From: Pseudarthrobacter sp. W1I19
GTDB lineage: Bacteria; Actinomycetota; Actinomycetes; Actinomycetales; Micrococcaceae
NCBI RefSeq assembly: GCF_030817835.1
Contig: NZ_JAUSZR010000001.1
Location: forward strand, 2,480,001-2,544,000
DNA: 64,000 nucleotides
Reading direction: 5' to 3'
Of this stretch, positions 54,697-62,497 are shown one piece after another. The position numbers and the translations under genes were made by a program. Below the pieces are notes generated by a model. That model was not told where the DNA came from. It was given only the letters and a program-made list of their open reading frames with translations, and ran no database searches. The stretch's first letter is position 1. Each line of letters begins with the position of its first letter.

Positions 54697-55569
54697 ATGA
54701 AGGTGGACATCACCGACGTTTTCCTGCGCGATGGCCTGCAGGACGAACCGGTCATCGTCTCCACTGCCCACAAGCTGGAAATAGCCCAGGCCCTCATTGC
54801 CGCTGGAATCAAACGCATCGAAGCCGCGTCGTTCGTAAACCCGAAACGAGTTCCACAGATGGCCGACGCCGCCGACGTCATCTCCTCACTGCCTGTGGTG
54901 AACGGCGTCACCTACACCAGCCTTGCCCTTAATGGGAAGGGCATCGAACGGGCCGTCGAGGCCGGCGCCACAGACATCCAGGTGGTCACATCCGCTAGCC
55001 AGGCGCACAGCACTGCTAATGCCGGGCAAGCCATCGAGGACGCTCTCGCCGGCATCGCCGCTTCCGTTGCCCGGTACCCGGAAACCCGTTTCTTCGCGGG
55101 CATTTCCACTGCCTTTACCTGCCCCTTCGAGGGCAGCATCGACCCCGAGTACCTGCTCCGCGTGGTCCGGGCCTTCTCGGACATGGGGATCAGGGACGTC
55201 GGCCTGGCCGACACCCTGGGCACCACGCCCACCGAACAGGTGCTTGCCAGCCTGAACCACGTCCGCGACGCCGAACCGGATCTGAAGTACTGCCTCCACC
55301 TGCACAACGCCCACCACCAGGCATTGGCAACAGCGGGCGCTGCCGTAAGTGCCGGCGTCGTCCGCTTTGACGCCGCGCTGGGCGGATACGGCGGATGCCC
55401 CTTCGCGCCCGGCGCCCACGGCAACATCGCAACGGAAGAGCTGGTCCGCTACCTGCACGATGCCGGCCACGAGACAGGCATCGACGAGGACCGCCTGGCC
55501 GACGCCGTACGCCTTGCCCGCGACGTGGTAGCGCAGTCCCCCGCCGCGCTGCTGGACCCGGCGCGCTAA
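54697..55569 (+). CDS. HMG-CoA-lyase-like enzyme, copy 2
   Basis: The protein has 290 residues. ITDVFLRDGLQDEP gives the DRE-TIM Arg/Asp, CLHLHNAHHQALA the metal His-x-His, and GGYGGCPFAPGAHGN the cysteine loop. It is paired with the CoA-transferase before it, as at 9.7-11.9 kb. The reaction would be cleavage of a hydroxyacyl-CoA to acetyl-CoA (or a homologue) and a keto acid. (R)-citramalyl-CoA lyase of this family is a known precedent and would suit the 2-hydroxycarboxylate transporter downstream. Confidence 0.88.
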   Translation: MKVDITDVFLRDGLQDEPVIVSTAHKLEIAQALIAAGIKRIEAASFVNPKRVPQMADAADVISSLPVVNGVTYTSLALNGKGIERAVEAGATDIQVVTSASQAHSTANAGQAIEDALAGIAASVARYPETRFFAGISTAFTCPFEGSIDPEYLLRVVRAFSDMGIRDVGLADTLGTTPTEQVLASLNHVRDAEPDLKYCLHLHNAHHQALATAGAAVSAGVVRFDAALGGYGGCPFAPGAHGNIATEELVRYLHDAGHETGIDEDRLADAVRLARDVVAQSPAALLDPAR

Positions 55570-55656
55570 AAACTCCCGACCGGCTCCCCCTGCTCAACCA
55601 CACAACGCTTCACTGATTCCTACACAAACAGGTCCCACCCACCATTTCCGGAGACG

Positions 55657-57095
55657 ATGATGTCAACAAACCCAGGAACCACGGAAACCACCAACGAACC
55701 AACGGATGACGCCATGAGCGAGATAAGCCCCGGCCCCGCCGGCGGTATCGGACACCCCGTCACCGAAACTGTCGGCGCCCGGCCGGGCACCCACTACCCT
55801 GGCCGCTTAGGATTCAAAATCGCCAGCGTCCCTGCTCCCCTCTACCTCACCCTGGCGGGCCTCGTCCTCGCAGCCGCCATCACCGGCAACCTTCCCGACA
55901 CCATGGTGGTCGGATTTGCCGCAACCATCCTGCTCGGTGGGCTGTTCATCTGGATCGGTAATCTGTTCCCGGTAGTCCGGGACTTCGGGCTGCCGACCGT
56001 CCTGTGTACCTTCGCACCCGCCACGCTGGCTTTCTTCGGCTTGATGCCCGAGAACCTGGTCACCGTTGTACAGAACTTCACCGACGGCCATGGCTTCCTG
56101 GACTTCTTCGTCGTCGGCATTATCGCCGGCGCCATCCTTGGCATGCCACGGGCACTCCTGCTCAAGGCAGGACCGCGCTTCGCAGTACCCATCATCGGTT
56201 GCCTTATCGCTACCTTCGTCCTGGTCGGGCTCCTGGCGTCCGTGACCGGGTTTGGATTCATCGAAGGCATTCTCTTCATCGCAGCCCCCATCATGGCTGG
56301 CGGCCTTGGGGTGGGTGCCCTGCCGATGTCCGAAATGTACGCCGCGAAAACCGGCGGCGACTCCGCGGCCTTCATGGGTGACCTGATGTCAGCCGTCGTC
56401 ATGGCCAACGTCGTCTGCATCCTCATCGCCGGAATCTATAACGGACTGGGCAAGCGGAAAAAGCAGCTCTTCGTCGGCTTCAACGGCCACGGCCAGCTCC
56501 TGCGAATCAAGGGCCGGTCCGACGAACTCACCGTTCCCCCGAAGCGGGACACATCCTCCTTCATCGCCCTGGGCAAAGGCCTGCTTATTGCCGGCAGCCT
56601 CTTTGTCTTCGGCGAACTCATCGCAGCCCTCCTTCCGGCGGCCTGCACCCCTACGCCTGGGCCATCATCGCGGCCGCTGTCGTCAAAGTCTTCGGGTTGC
56701 TCCCCCAGGACGTAGAAGACTCCGCCGCCGACTGGGGCGACCTGATCGGCACCGTCCTCGTTCCCGCACTCCTGGTCGGCGTCAGCCTCACCTACATCGA
56801 CATCACCGAAGTACTCGCCTCGCTGAGCAACCCGCTGTTCATCCTCCTGACCATCTCCACCGTTGTCATCGCCACCCTGACCTCCGGCATCCTGGGATGG
56901 CTGGTCAAGTTCAACTTCGTCGAAGCATCCATCACCCCGGGCCTGGTCATGGCAGACACCGGCGGCAGCGGTGACGTTGCAGTTCTCAGCGCGGCAAACC
57001 GCCTGCACCTCATGCCGTTCGCAGCCCTGACCAACCGGCTCGGCGGAGCGCTGGTCCTGTTCGTGACGTCGCTGATCGTCCCGTTCCTCGCCTAA
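55657..57095 (+). pseudogene. 2-hydroxycarboxylate transporter (2HCT/CitS family), frameshifted
   Basis: The first frame from ATG 55657 gives 330 residues of a 2HCT protein, including the first re-entrant GGxG loop (IMAGGLGVGALPMSEMYA). At about 56640 the frame breaks: LIAALLP should continue GLHPYAWAIIAAAVVKVFGL, which is in the +2 frame and runs to a stop at 57095. That part includes the second loop, TGGSGDVAVLSAANRLHLMP. One missing base in CCGGCGGCC restores about 480 residues. 2HCT carriers move citrate, malate or citramalate with sodium or protons. Real mutation or sequencing error cannot be separated here. Confidence 0.88.
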
Positions 57096-57106
57096 CAGCA
57101 GGAATC

Positions 57107-57144
57107 GACGGCGGCGGCCCGGCACGAAGCCGGGCGCCGCCGTC
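57107..57144 (+). terminator. Strong GC hairpin after the 2HCT gene
   Basis: Arms 57107-57123 and 57129-57144 pair over 16 bp with one bulged G around the loop ACGAA. The inner stem is GCCCGGC/GCCGGGC and the outer GACGGCGGC/GCCGCCGTC. It starts 12 bases after the stop. There is no T tract, but high-GC actinobacteria often use such hairpins. Confidence 0.7.
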
Positions 57145-57169
57145 GCCGGCCGGCAACATGAAGGACCAC

Positions 57170-57300
57170 CCTGACAGACAACGTCCTGGCCATCACCGGC
57201 CGCACCCCCTCAATCGCCTCCGGTGCCTGGGTGGCTCAGACAGCGACCGTGCTTGCCCAGCAACCATTTGGTATGAACGCGACGACCGTATCGGGCCGTT
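57170..57300 (+). pseudogene. N-terminal relic of a gamma-carbonic-anhydrase-like (left-handed beta-helix) gene
   Basis: After AAGGACC the forward strand reads TDNVLAITGRTPSIASGAWV and AQTATVL, then in another frame IWYERDDRIG. These match the start of gamma-carbonic anhydrase/PaaY-like proteins (G-x-P-x-I...W-x-A-x-A-x-V-x-G, then SVWYxxxxRxDxxxIxIG). Bases are missing between the two parts, the start codon is CTG, and nothing recognisable follows. It is a short dead fragment between the transporter and the ThDP enzyme. Confidence 0.5.
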
Positions 57301-57454
57301 ACTTTGGTCGCTTCCCCCTTACCCGGAAGGGATTCAGCACTGCGGCCGAACGCTTCCACCTTCACCGAACTCACACGCAAGCACGGCGACGCAGCACCGG
57401 TTTCTGTTACCCCCTGAAGCTGTCCTGCCGACCCACCTAGGAATGAGAAAAGCC

Positions 57455-59146
57455 ATGACGAGTACCAGCACCCACGTTCTGCCCGGCGGGACAGCGGCCC
57501 TGCCGGATGAAGGTCACGTGGCCGCGATCGTCGCCGACGTGGTCGCGGAGCGCGCAGGGCACCTGTTCGGCATTATGGGCAACGGCAACGTCCACCTCAT
57601 CAGCCGACTAACGCGCCGAGGCTGCCCCTTCACCTCCGCACGCCACGAGTCAGCCACGGTCGCCATGGCTGACGCCTACTACCGGGCAACCGGAAATATT
57701 GCAGCAGCGACCACAACCTACGGCGCCGGCTTCACCAACGCCTATACCACCCTCGCCGAAGCCCGGATAGCCCGGATCCCGCTGGTCCTGGTAGTGGGCG
57801 ACGCGCCCTCCACCGGCGCCCGGCCCTTCGACATCGACCAAGCCAAAGCGGCGGAAGCTGCAGGCGTGCTCACCCTTGTCGCCGGCCCCGGCAACGCAGA
57901 AGCCATCACCCACCGCGCCTTCGACCTCGCCCTGCAGAGCGTCCAGCCCGTGGTGCTGGCCGTCCCTTACGACCTGGCTACGGCCCCGCCCTCTGCGCCC
58001 CAGACCCTCGAACCGATGCCCGCCAAACCAGCCTGGCCCGCCGATACCGGCGAACTCGACCGGGTGGCTGAGCTCCTCGTTGCCGGCAAGCGGCCGCTGA
58101 TCCTGGGCGGGCGGGGCATGCTCCTGACCGACGCCGTGGCTCCCCTTCTCCAGCTCGGGGATCGGCTCGGCGCGCTCTTCATGACCTCGCTTATGGCAGC
58201 CAACGCGTTCAACAGCTCCTGGGACCTGGGCATCGCAGGCGGTTTCACAAGACTTCACCGCCTGGACATCGCCCGCCAGGCAGACGTGGTCTTGGTCGTG
58301 GGTGCAAGCCAAAACCTGTTCCAAACCCGCTATGGCACCTTGTTCCCCAGGGACACGAAGATCATCCGGATCGATAACGAACCGGACCCGGGTAACCTGC
58401 CGTCCGCGGAGTACATTCGGGCGGACATCCTCCCATTCGTCGAAGGCCTGCTGGAACGCGTGACCGCGGCCACGACAACAACGTGGCGGGACAATGCTCC
58501 CGAAGTAGGAAGCCAGGAGTTCCGATCGTTCCTGCCAAGTGAAAACCCCGAGGAGTTTGGTCCCGACGGCCGGCTGAACCCTCGGGCTGTCGTCGCCGCT
58601 TTGGAGCATATTTTGCCGGCTGAGCGCTCCGTAGTGATGGACGGCGGGCATTTTATGGGCTGGGCACCCATGTATCTGTCCGTCCCGGACCCGCATGGCA
58701 TGATCCTCGTAGGCACCGCGTTCCAGTCGATCGGCCTCGGGTTCGGGTCCGCTGCGGGCGTTTCCGTGGCCCGCCCCGACCGCACCACCGTGCTGGTTAC
58801 TGGTGATGGCGGCGGATTGATGGGCCTCGCGGACTTCGAGACCTTTCTCCGTGCCACCCGCAAAGGAGTGGTAGTGGTGCTAAACGACTCCGCGTACGGT
58901 GCAGAGCTGCACCAGTATGCCGTGAAGGGGCTGCATGACCAGGCGATGCTCATCGACGAAGTGGACTTCGCCGCCGTCGGCCGCGCCCTCGGTGCCGATG
59001 GAATCAAGGCAAACACCCTGGCGGACCTGGACCAGCTTCAGGACTGGCTGACCACCAACGACGAAGGCGTCTTCGTCCTCGACGTAGCCATCTCCCAGAA
59101 AGTCGTGGCCGAATGGATGGTCGAGTCCGTGGCCACCAAGGGTTAG
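57455..59146 (+). CDS. Thiamine-diphosphate-dependent enzyme (acetolactate-synthase/benzoylformate-decarboxylase-like)
   Basis: The protein has 563 residues from ATG 57455 (AGGA 13 bases upstream); ATG 57443 is possible, and a longer frame to 57158 covers the relic and is rejected. The catalytic Glu is in ARHESATVAMADAYYRATG, the central domain has LILGGRGMLLTDAVAPLL, and the ThDP/Mg motif runs from VTGDGGGLMGLADFET to VVVLNDSAYGAE. It probably decarboxylates or condenses a 2-keto acid, such as one made by the neighbouring dehydrogenases or the lyase. The product cannot be read from the sequence. Confidence 0.87.
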   Translation: MTSTSTHVLPGGTAALPDEGHVAAIVADVVAERAGHLFGIMGNGNVHLISRLTRRGCPFTSARHESATVAMADAYYRATGNIAAATTTYGAGFTNAYTTLAEARIARIPLVLVVGDAPSTGARPFDIDQAKAAEAAGVLTLVAGPGNAEAITHRAFDLALQSVQPVVLAVPYDLATAPPSAPQTLEPMPAKPAWPADTGELDRVAELLVAGKRPLILGGRGMLLTDAVAPLLQLGDRLGALFMTSLMAANAFNSSWDLGIAGGFTRLHRLDIARQADVVLVVGASQNLFQTRYGTLFPRDTKIIRIDNEPDPGNLPSAEYIRADILPFVEGLLERVTAATTTTWRDNAPEVGSQEFRSFLPSENPEEFGPDGRLNPRAVVAALEHILPAERSVVMDGGHFMGWAPMYLSVPDPHGMILVGTAFQSIGLGFGSAAGVSVARPDRTTVLVTGDGGGLMGLADFETFLRATRKGVVVVLNDSAYGAELHQYAVKGLHDQAMLIDEVDFAAVGRALGADGIKANTLADLDQLQDWLTTNDEGVFVLDVAISQKVVAEWMVESVATKG

Positions 59147-59168
59147 CCGAGCGTCATAGGCTTCTCAT

Positions 59169-59822
59169 ATGCCGTCTCCTGAAACCAACGGAAGCAACCG
59201 CACCCTCGAGCGCGCCGCATCGATCCTTGATGCCGTGGGCCGGTCCGCCGTGTCAGCCAGTGAGCTGTCACGGCAGACCGGCCTTTCGGTGTCCACGGCG
59301 CACCGACTCGCGCTGCAACTGGCTGACTACGGGTTCCTCCGCCGCACCGATGCCGGCACCTTCCGATTGGGCGACCGGTTCGTCCGCTCAGCGCTGGAAA
59401 ACGCCGGGATGCCAGTTCTCCGCGAACTGCGGGACCGGACCGGCGAAACGGCGCAACTGTGGGTGCGACGGGGAGATGAGCGCGTGTGCCTGCTCAGCGC
59501 CGACAGCCAGCACGAACTCCGCGCGATTATGCCTCCAGGCTCAAGGCTGCCCCTCCCCCAAGGATCCAGCGGCAGACTGCTGGCAGCCGAGGATGACGCC
59601 CTTGTCGAGTTGGCTGCAGTTGGCTGGATTGAGTCAATCGGTATTCGAACACCAGGACTGGGATCGGTAAGCGCCCCGGTACAAACCGACGAGGGAATCG
59701 TCGCCGCGGTCTGCCTTGCCATGCCACTGGCCCGCGTCATCGCATCTCCCGGTAAGGACCATGGTGACAAAGTCATTGAAGCAGCGCAGAGGATTGCGCA
59801 GGCTCTGCAGCAAAGGATCTAG
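59169..59822 (+). CDS. IclR-family transcriptional regulator of the island genes
   Basis: The protein has 217 residues, shorter than the usual ~250. The winged helix is VSASELSRQTGLSVSTAHRL then DYGFLRRTDAGTFRLG. The effector domain is trimmed: MPPGSRLPLPQGSSGRLLAA is followed quickly by SAPVQTDEGIVAAVCLAMPL, with the KGYALTxGE segment largely missing. It is co-directional with the ThDP enzyme 22 bp upstream and probably controls the divergent promoter at 53.2-53.4 kb. Confidence 0.87.
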   Translation: MPSPETNGSNRTLERAASILDAVGRSAVSASELSRQTGLSVSTAHRLALQLADYGFLRRTDAGTFRLGDRFVRSALENAGMPVLRELRDRTGETAQLWVRRGDERVCLLSADSQHELRAIMPPGSRLPLPQGSSGRLLAAEDDALVELAAVGWIESIGIRTPGLGSVSAPVQTDEGIVAAVCLAMPLARVIASPGKDHGDKVIEAAQRIAQALQQRI

Positions 59823-59954
59823 TAGCGGCTGCCCCGGCGAGGACAAATTTCGGCAAGACCGCCCACGTGCCGCGGGAAGAAGGAAACCCGTTAAAGAGGG
59901 CTTGTCTTCAGTTGTTGAGCAGGCATTTCGGGGCAACACGGATAGCTGCACTGA

Positions 59955-60073
59955 GGCCCGCAACAAAAACCTGCCCGACAACCTACAGCTCCAAAGTGTC
60001 AAGCCTTGTACACACTAAACGGCGAAAAAGCCTCTGACCTGCGGAAACACTGTGCCCGAGGTGGGACTCGAAC
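59955..60073. repeat. Right direct repeat including tRNA-Leu 3' end (att-like)
   Basis: Bases 59990-60073 are the partner of 49231-49314 (79 of 84 identical, no gaps); similarity continues weakly to 59955. This copy joins the complete tRNA-Leu gene, so it would be the site reconstituted next to the tRNA. The two copies bound about 10.7 kb. Confidence 0.85.
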
Positions 60074-60134
60074 CCACACACCTTTCGATACCGCATTTTG
60101 AGTGCGGCGCGTCTGCCAATTCCGCCACTCGGGC
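60053..60134 (-). tRNA. tRNA-Leu (anticodon CAA)
   Basis: The reverse strand folds as a class II tRNA. The acceptor stem pairs GCCCGAG (60134-60128) with CTCGGGC (60060-60054), and the discriminator A is at 60053. The anticodon stem CCGCA/TGCGG encloses loop CTCAAAA, giving anticodon CAA. The T arm contains GGTTCGAGTCCC. A long variable arm is present, as for tRNA-Leu. CCA is not encoded. It is intact although a putative island abuts its 3' end. Confidence 0.93.
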
Positions 60135-60339
60135 GCGGATTACACGAAGCAAAAGGCTACGCCCACAGCTGATTGTGAGCAACGCGATCGCTTCACGTAC
60201 GCGGAATTACTCTACATGCAGATAGGCTGAATTCCAGAATCGCGCCGCCGACGCCGCAACCGACCATGAAGATCAAGTACTGGACCGGGCGCACACCTAA
60301 GATAGTGATGTCCCCGCCGTACCTTTCCAAGGAGATCCC

Positions 60340-60945
60340 GTGACTGAACAGACGGAGTCAAAACCATCGTCCCAGCCGGCGCGCCGCGTCGTTGTGGCCG
60401 AGGATGAAACCCTCATCCGCCTCGACATCATCGAAATCCTGCGCGGCGAAGGCTATGACGTCATCGGCGAAGCAGACAACGGCGAGAAGGCCGTCCAGCT
60501 GGCCGAGGAACTGAAGCCGGACCTGGTCCTGATGGACGTCAAGATGCCCGTCATGGATGGCATCTCCGCAGCCGAGAAAATCGTCAAGGCCCGCATCGCC
60601 CCCGTGGTCCTGCTGACCGCCTTCAGCCAGAAGGAACTCGTGGAGCGCGCCCGCGACGCCGGCGCCATGGCCTACGTGGTGAAGCCCTTCACCCCCGCAG
60701 ACCTCATTCCGGCCCTGGAAATCGCGCTCTCCCGCCATGAGGAGATCAAGGCACTCGAAAGCGAGGTCTCCGACCTTCAAGAGCAGTTCGCCACCCGCAA
60801 GCTCGTGGAGCGCGCCAAGAGCCTGCTGACCACCAAGATGGGCCTGACGGAACCGGAAGCCTTCCGCTGGATCCAGAAGACCTCCATGGACCGCCGCCTG
60901 AGCATGCGCGAAGTGGCCGAAACCATCATCAACCAAGTCAACTAG
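60340..60945 (+). CDS. pdtaR: ANTAR-domain response regulator (PdtaR-like)
   Basis: The protein has 201 residues from GTG 60340, with AAGGAG five bases upstream. The receiver domain has the acidic pair in VVVAEDETLIRLD, phospho-acceptor Asp in LVLMDVKMPVMDG, Thr in LLTAFSQ and Lys in YVVKPFTPADL. A linker coiled coil leads to the C-terminal ANTAR RNA-binding domain (RAKSLLTTKMGLTEPEAFRW; MDRRLSMREVAETII). Such regulators bind tandem hexaloop RNA hairpins and antiterminate. The cognate kinase is not in the window. Adjacency to pyk is typical of actinobacterial chromosomes. Confidence 0.93.
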   Translation: MTEQTESKPSSQPARRVVVAEDETLIRLDIIEILRGEGYDVIGEADNGEKAVQLAEELKPDLVLMDVKMPVMDGISAAEKIVKARIAPVVLLTAFSQKELVERARDAGAMAYVVKPFTPADLIPALEIALSRHEEIKALESEVSDLQEQFATRKLVERAKSLLTTKMGLTEPEAFRWIQKTSMDRRLSMREVAETIINQVN

Positions 60946-61010
60946 CCGCTGGATTGGGCCTGTCGAATTCCACGGGATTTCGGCAGGCCAATCACCAGAG
61001 ACCAAACCAA

Positions 61011-61025
61011 AAAAGGACCCCCGCC
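61011..61025 (+). terminator. Left arm of a terminator split by the IS element
   Basis: AAAAGGACCCCCGCC is the perfect 15-base reverse complement of 62469-62483 (GGCGGGGGTCCTTTT). Without the 1.4-kb insertion the two arms would form a GC-rich hairpin flanked by A and T tracts, a bidirectional terminator for the convergent ANTAR gene and pyk. Confidence 0.85.
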
Positions 61026-61067
61026 AAATGAACTGGTCCCCGATAGTTGGACTGGCCAAATAAGATC

Positions 61068-61922
61068 CTAAGCCGCGAGGGCCTGGGCACGGTATTGCAC
61101 CGGGCTCAGGCCCTCAAGCTTTGTCGAGATCCGTTCGGTGTTGTACCAGTGGATGTACTCGTGCAGAGCTGCTTCCAGTGCTTCAACGGTGAGGAACCGG
61201 ACGTGATGGAAGAGTTCTTCCTTGAGGTGTCCGAAGAAGTTCTCCATCACGGCGTTGTCGTAGCAGTTGCCCTTGCGGGACATCGACTGGACCGCGCCGG
61301 CGCCGGTCAGCAGCCCGCGCCAAGAGGTGTGCTGATACTGAAATCCCTGGTCTGAATGCACGAGCGGGTTTTGGCCGTCGTCGAGCAACGCCAGGGCAGC
61401 ACGGAGTGAACTGTTGGTCAGCTCCAGGTTTGGCGATAAGCCAACGGAGTAGGAGATGATTTGCCGGTCGAAGAGGTCCATGACCGGTGAGAGGTAGAGC
61501 TTCCGGTCACTGACGCTGAATTCCGTCAGGTCGGTGACCCACTTCTGGTTTGGGGCGGTGGCGTCGAACTCACGGTCCAGCAGGTTCGGGGCAATTCTGC
61601 CCTGTTCTCCCTTGTAGGAGTTGTAGCGCTTCTTCCGCCTGACTTTACAGAACAGCCGAAGGACGCCCATCAGCTTCAGCACGGTTTTCTTAGCAACCTT
61701 CCACCCCTTCTTGAGCAGTTCGCTGTGCACGCGGCGGTGCCCGTACCTACCATGACTCCACTTGAAGATGTCCAGGATGGAAGACTTGAGTTCTTCTTGC
61801 GGGTCAGGGGCCGCGAGCCGGGCCTGGTGATAGAAAAACGTGGATCGGGCAAGACCCGACACCTGAAGCAGAACCGAAAGAGGGAAATCAGCCTTGAGGG
61901 CGATGAGAGCCTGAACCTTCAC
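61068..61922 (-). CDS. IS3-family transposase OrfB (DDE integrase domain)
   Basis: The protein has 284 residues. An N-terminal HTH_21 segment (FKWSHGRYGHRRVHSELLKK) precedes the rve core: Asp in KWVTDLTEFSV, Asp in LVHSDQGFQYQ, Glu in CYDNAVMENFFGHLKEE. It ends HWYNTERISTKLEGLSPVQY, standard for IS150-like OrfB. It overlaps orfA by four bases in the -1 frame. Full length and without internal stops, so probably active when fused to OrfA or produced alone. Confidence 0.95.
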   Translation of the reverse strand: MKVQALIALKADFPLSVLLQVSGLARSTFFYHQARLAAPDPQEELKSSILDIFKWSHGRYGHRRVHSELLKKGWKVAKKTVLKLMGVLRLFCKVRRKKRYNSYKGEQGRIAPNLLDREFDATAPNQKWVTDLTEFSVSDRKLYLSPVMDLFDRQIISYSVGLSPNLELTNSSLRAALALLDDGQNPLVHSDQGFQYQHTSWRGLLTGAGAVQSMSRKGNCYDNAVMENFFGHLKEELFHHVRFLTVEALEAALHEYIHWYNTERISTKLEGLSPVQYRAQALAA

Positions 61923-62407
61923 CGTTGTTTTTGAGCCCTCAAGGCCCGTAATTTTCCCAGATAAGCCACTTCCGCCCGCAACCGCTCGTTCTCCCGCCGC
62001 AAGCGCTCCAGCTCGGATATCTCCACCGGAGGTGGGGCGTCGGGTTTCCGAGGTCTACCTTTAGGCTTCGGGCGCAAGGCTTCCGCGCCTTCGCGACGAT
62101 AGACCTGCGCCCACGTCCTCAGGAGCACCGGCGAGGACAAACCAGCCTCCACTGCCAGGTCCGTCGCGCTCTCACCCGCGAGGAACCGTTCCACCAACGC
62201 GAGCTTGAAATCGAACGAGTACGACCGTTTCGTCGGTTTGGTCACCAGCGCTCCTTCACCATGGATCTTCCACCGCCGATGAAGCCTCTTGACGGGCCAG
62301 CGGGACACGCCCAGCAAGGTGGCTGTCGCCGTATCCGCAAAGCCTCTCTCAAACCACGCTACAGCGGCCTGGCGCTGATCCTCGGTTAACGAACTGTTTG
62401 CACGCAA
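61919..62407 (-). CDS. IS3-family OrfA (HTH and leucine zipper)
   Basis: The protein has 162 residues. Two HTH segments (ATATLLGVSRWPVKRLHRRW; ATDLAVEAGLSSPVLLRTWA) are followed by a leucine-zipper-like helix (SELERLRRENERLRAEVAYL) for multimerisation. The double HTH is the IS150-type layout. The end of the gene has CAAAAAC, a possible -1 slippery site that would give the OrfAB transposase; the ATGA overlap allows coupled OrfB synthesis too. Confidence 0.93.
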   Translation of the reverse strand: MRANSSLTEDQRQAAVAWFERGFADTATATLLGVSRWPVKRLHRRWKIHGEGALVTKPTKRSYSFDFKLALVERFLAGESATDLAVEAGLSSPVLLRTWAQVYRREGAEALRPKPKGRPRKPDAPPPVEISELERLRRENERLRAEVAYLGKLRALRAQKQR

Positions 62408-62468
62408 AACTGCTCCCCAGCGTTGTAACTGAATTTCTCAGTCCAACTTCTGGGGAGCAGTTCAAACC

Positions 62469-62483
62469 GGCGGGGGTCCTTTT
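62469..62483 (-). terminator. Right arm of the terminator split by the IS element
   Basis: GGCGGGGGTCCTTTT, perfect complement of 61011-61025, located 15 bases after the pyk stop. In its present state neither gene has the complete hairpin. Confidence 0.85.
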
Positions 62484-62497
62484 CCGTGTCAGAAAGC

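Larger units (their letters stand above)
61029..62464 (-). mobile_element. IS3-family insertion sequence (IS150-like organisation)
   Basis: The element is 1436 bp. Terminal inverted repeats 61029-61054 and 62439-62464 match in most positions (TGAACTG-TCCCC...AGTTGGACTG) and end TG...CA. It contains orfA and orfB on the reverse strand. The flanks are CCAAA on the left and AACCG on the right, giving no clear target duplication. It has landed between the arms of the pdtaR/pyk terminator. Confidence 0.93.

Noticed and set aside
57158..57454. N-terminal extension of the ThDP enzyme
   Set aside because: The extra 99 residues are unlike the family and cover a decayed fragment; the enzyme begins normally at 57455.
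61919..61935. Programmed -1 frameshift site in the IS3 element as a firm call
   Set aside because: CAAAAAC has only five A residues and the four-base overlap alone could give coupled translation, so the mechanism is left open.
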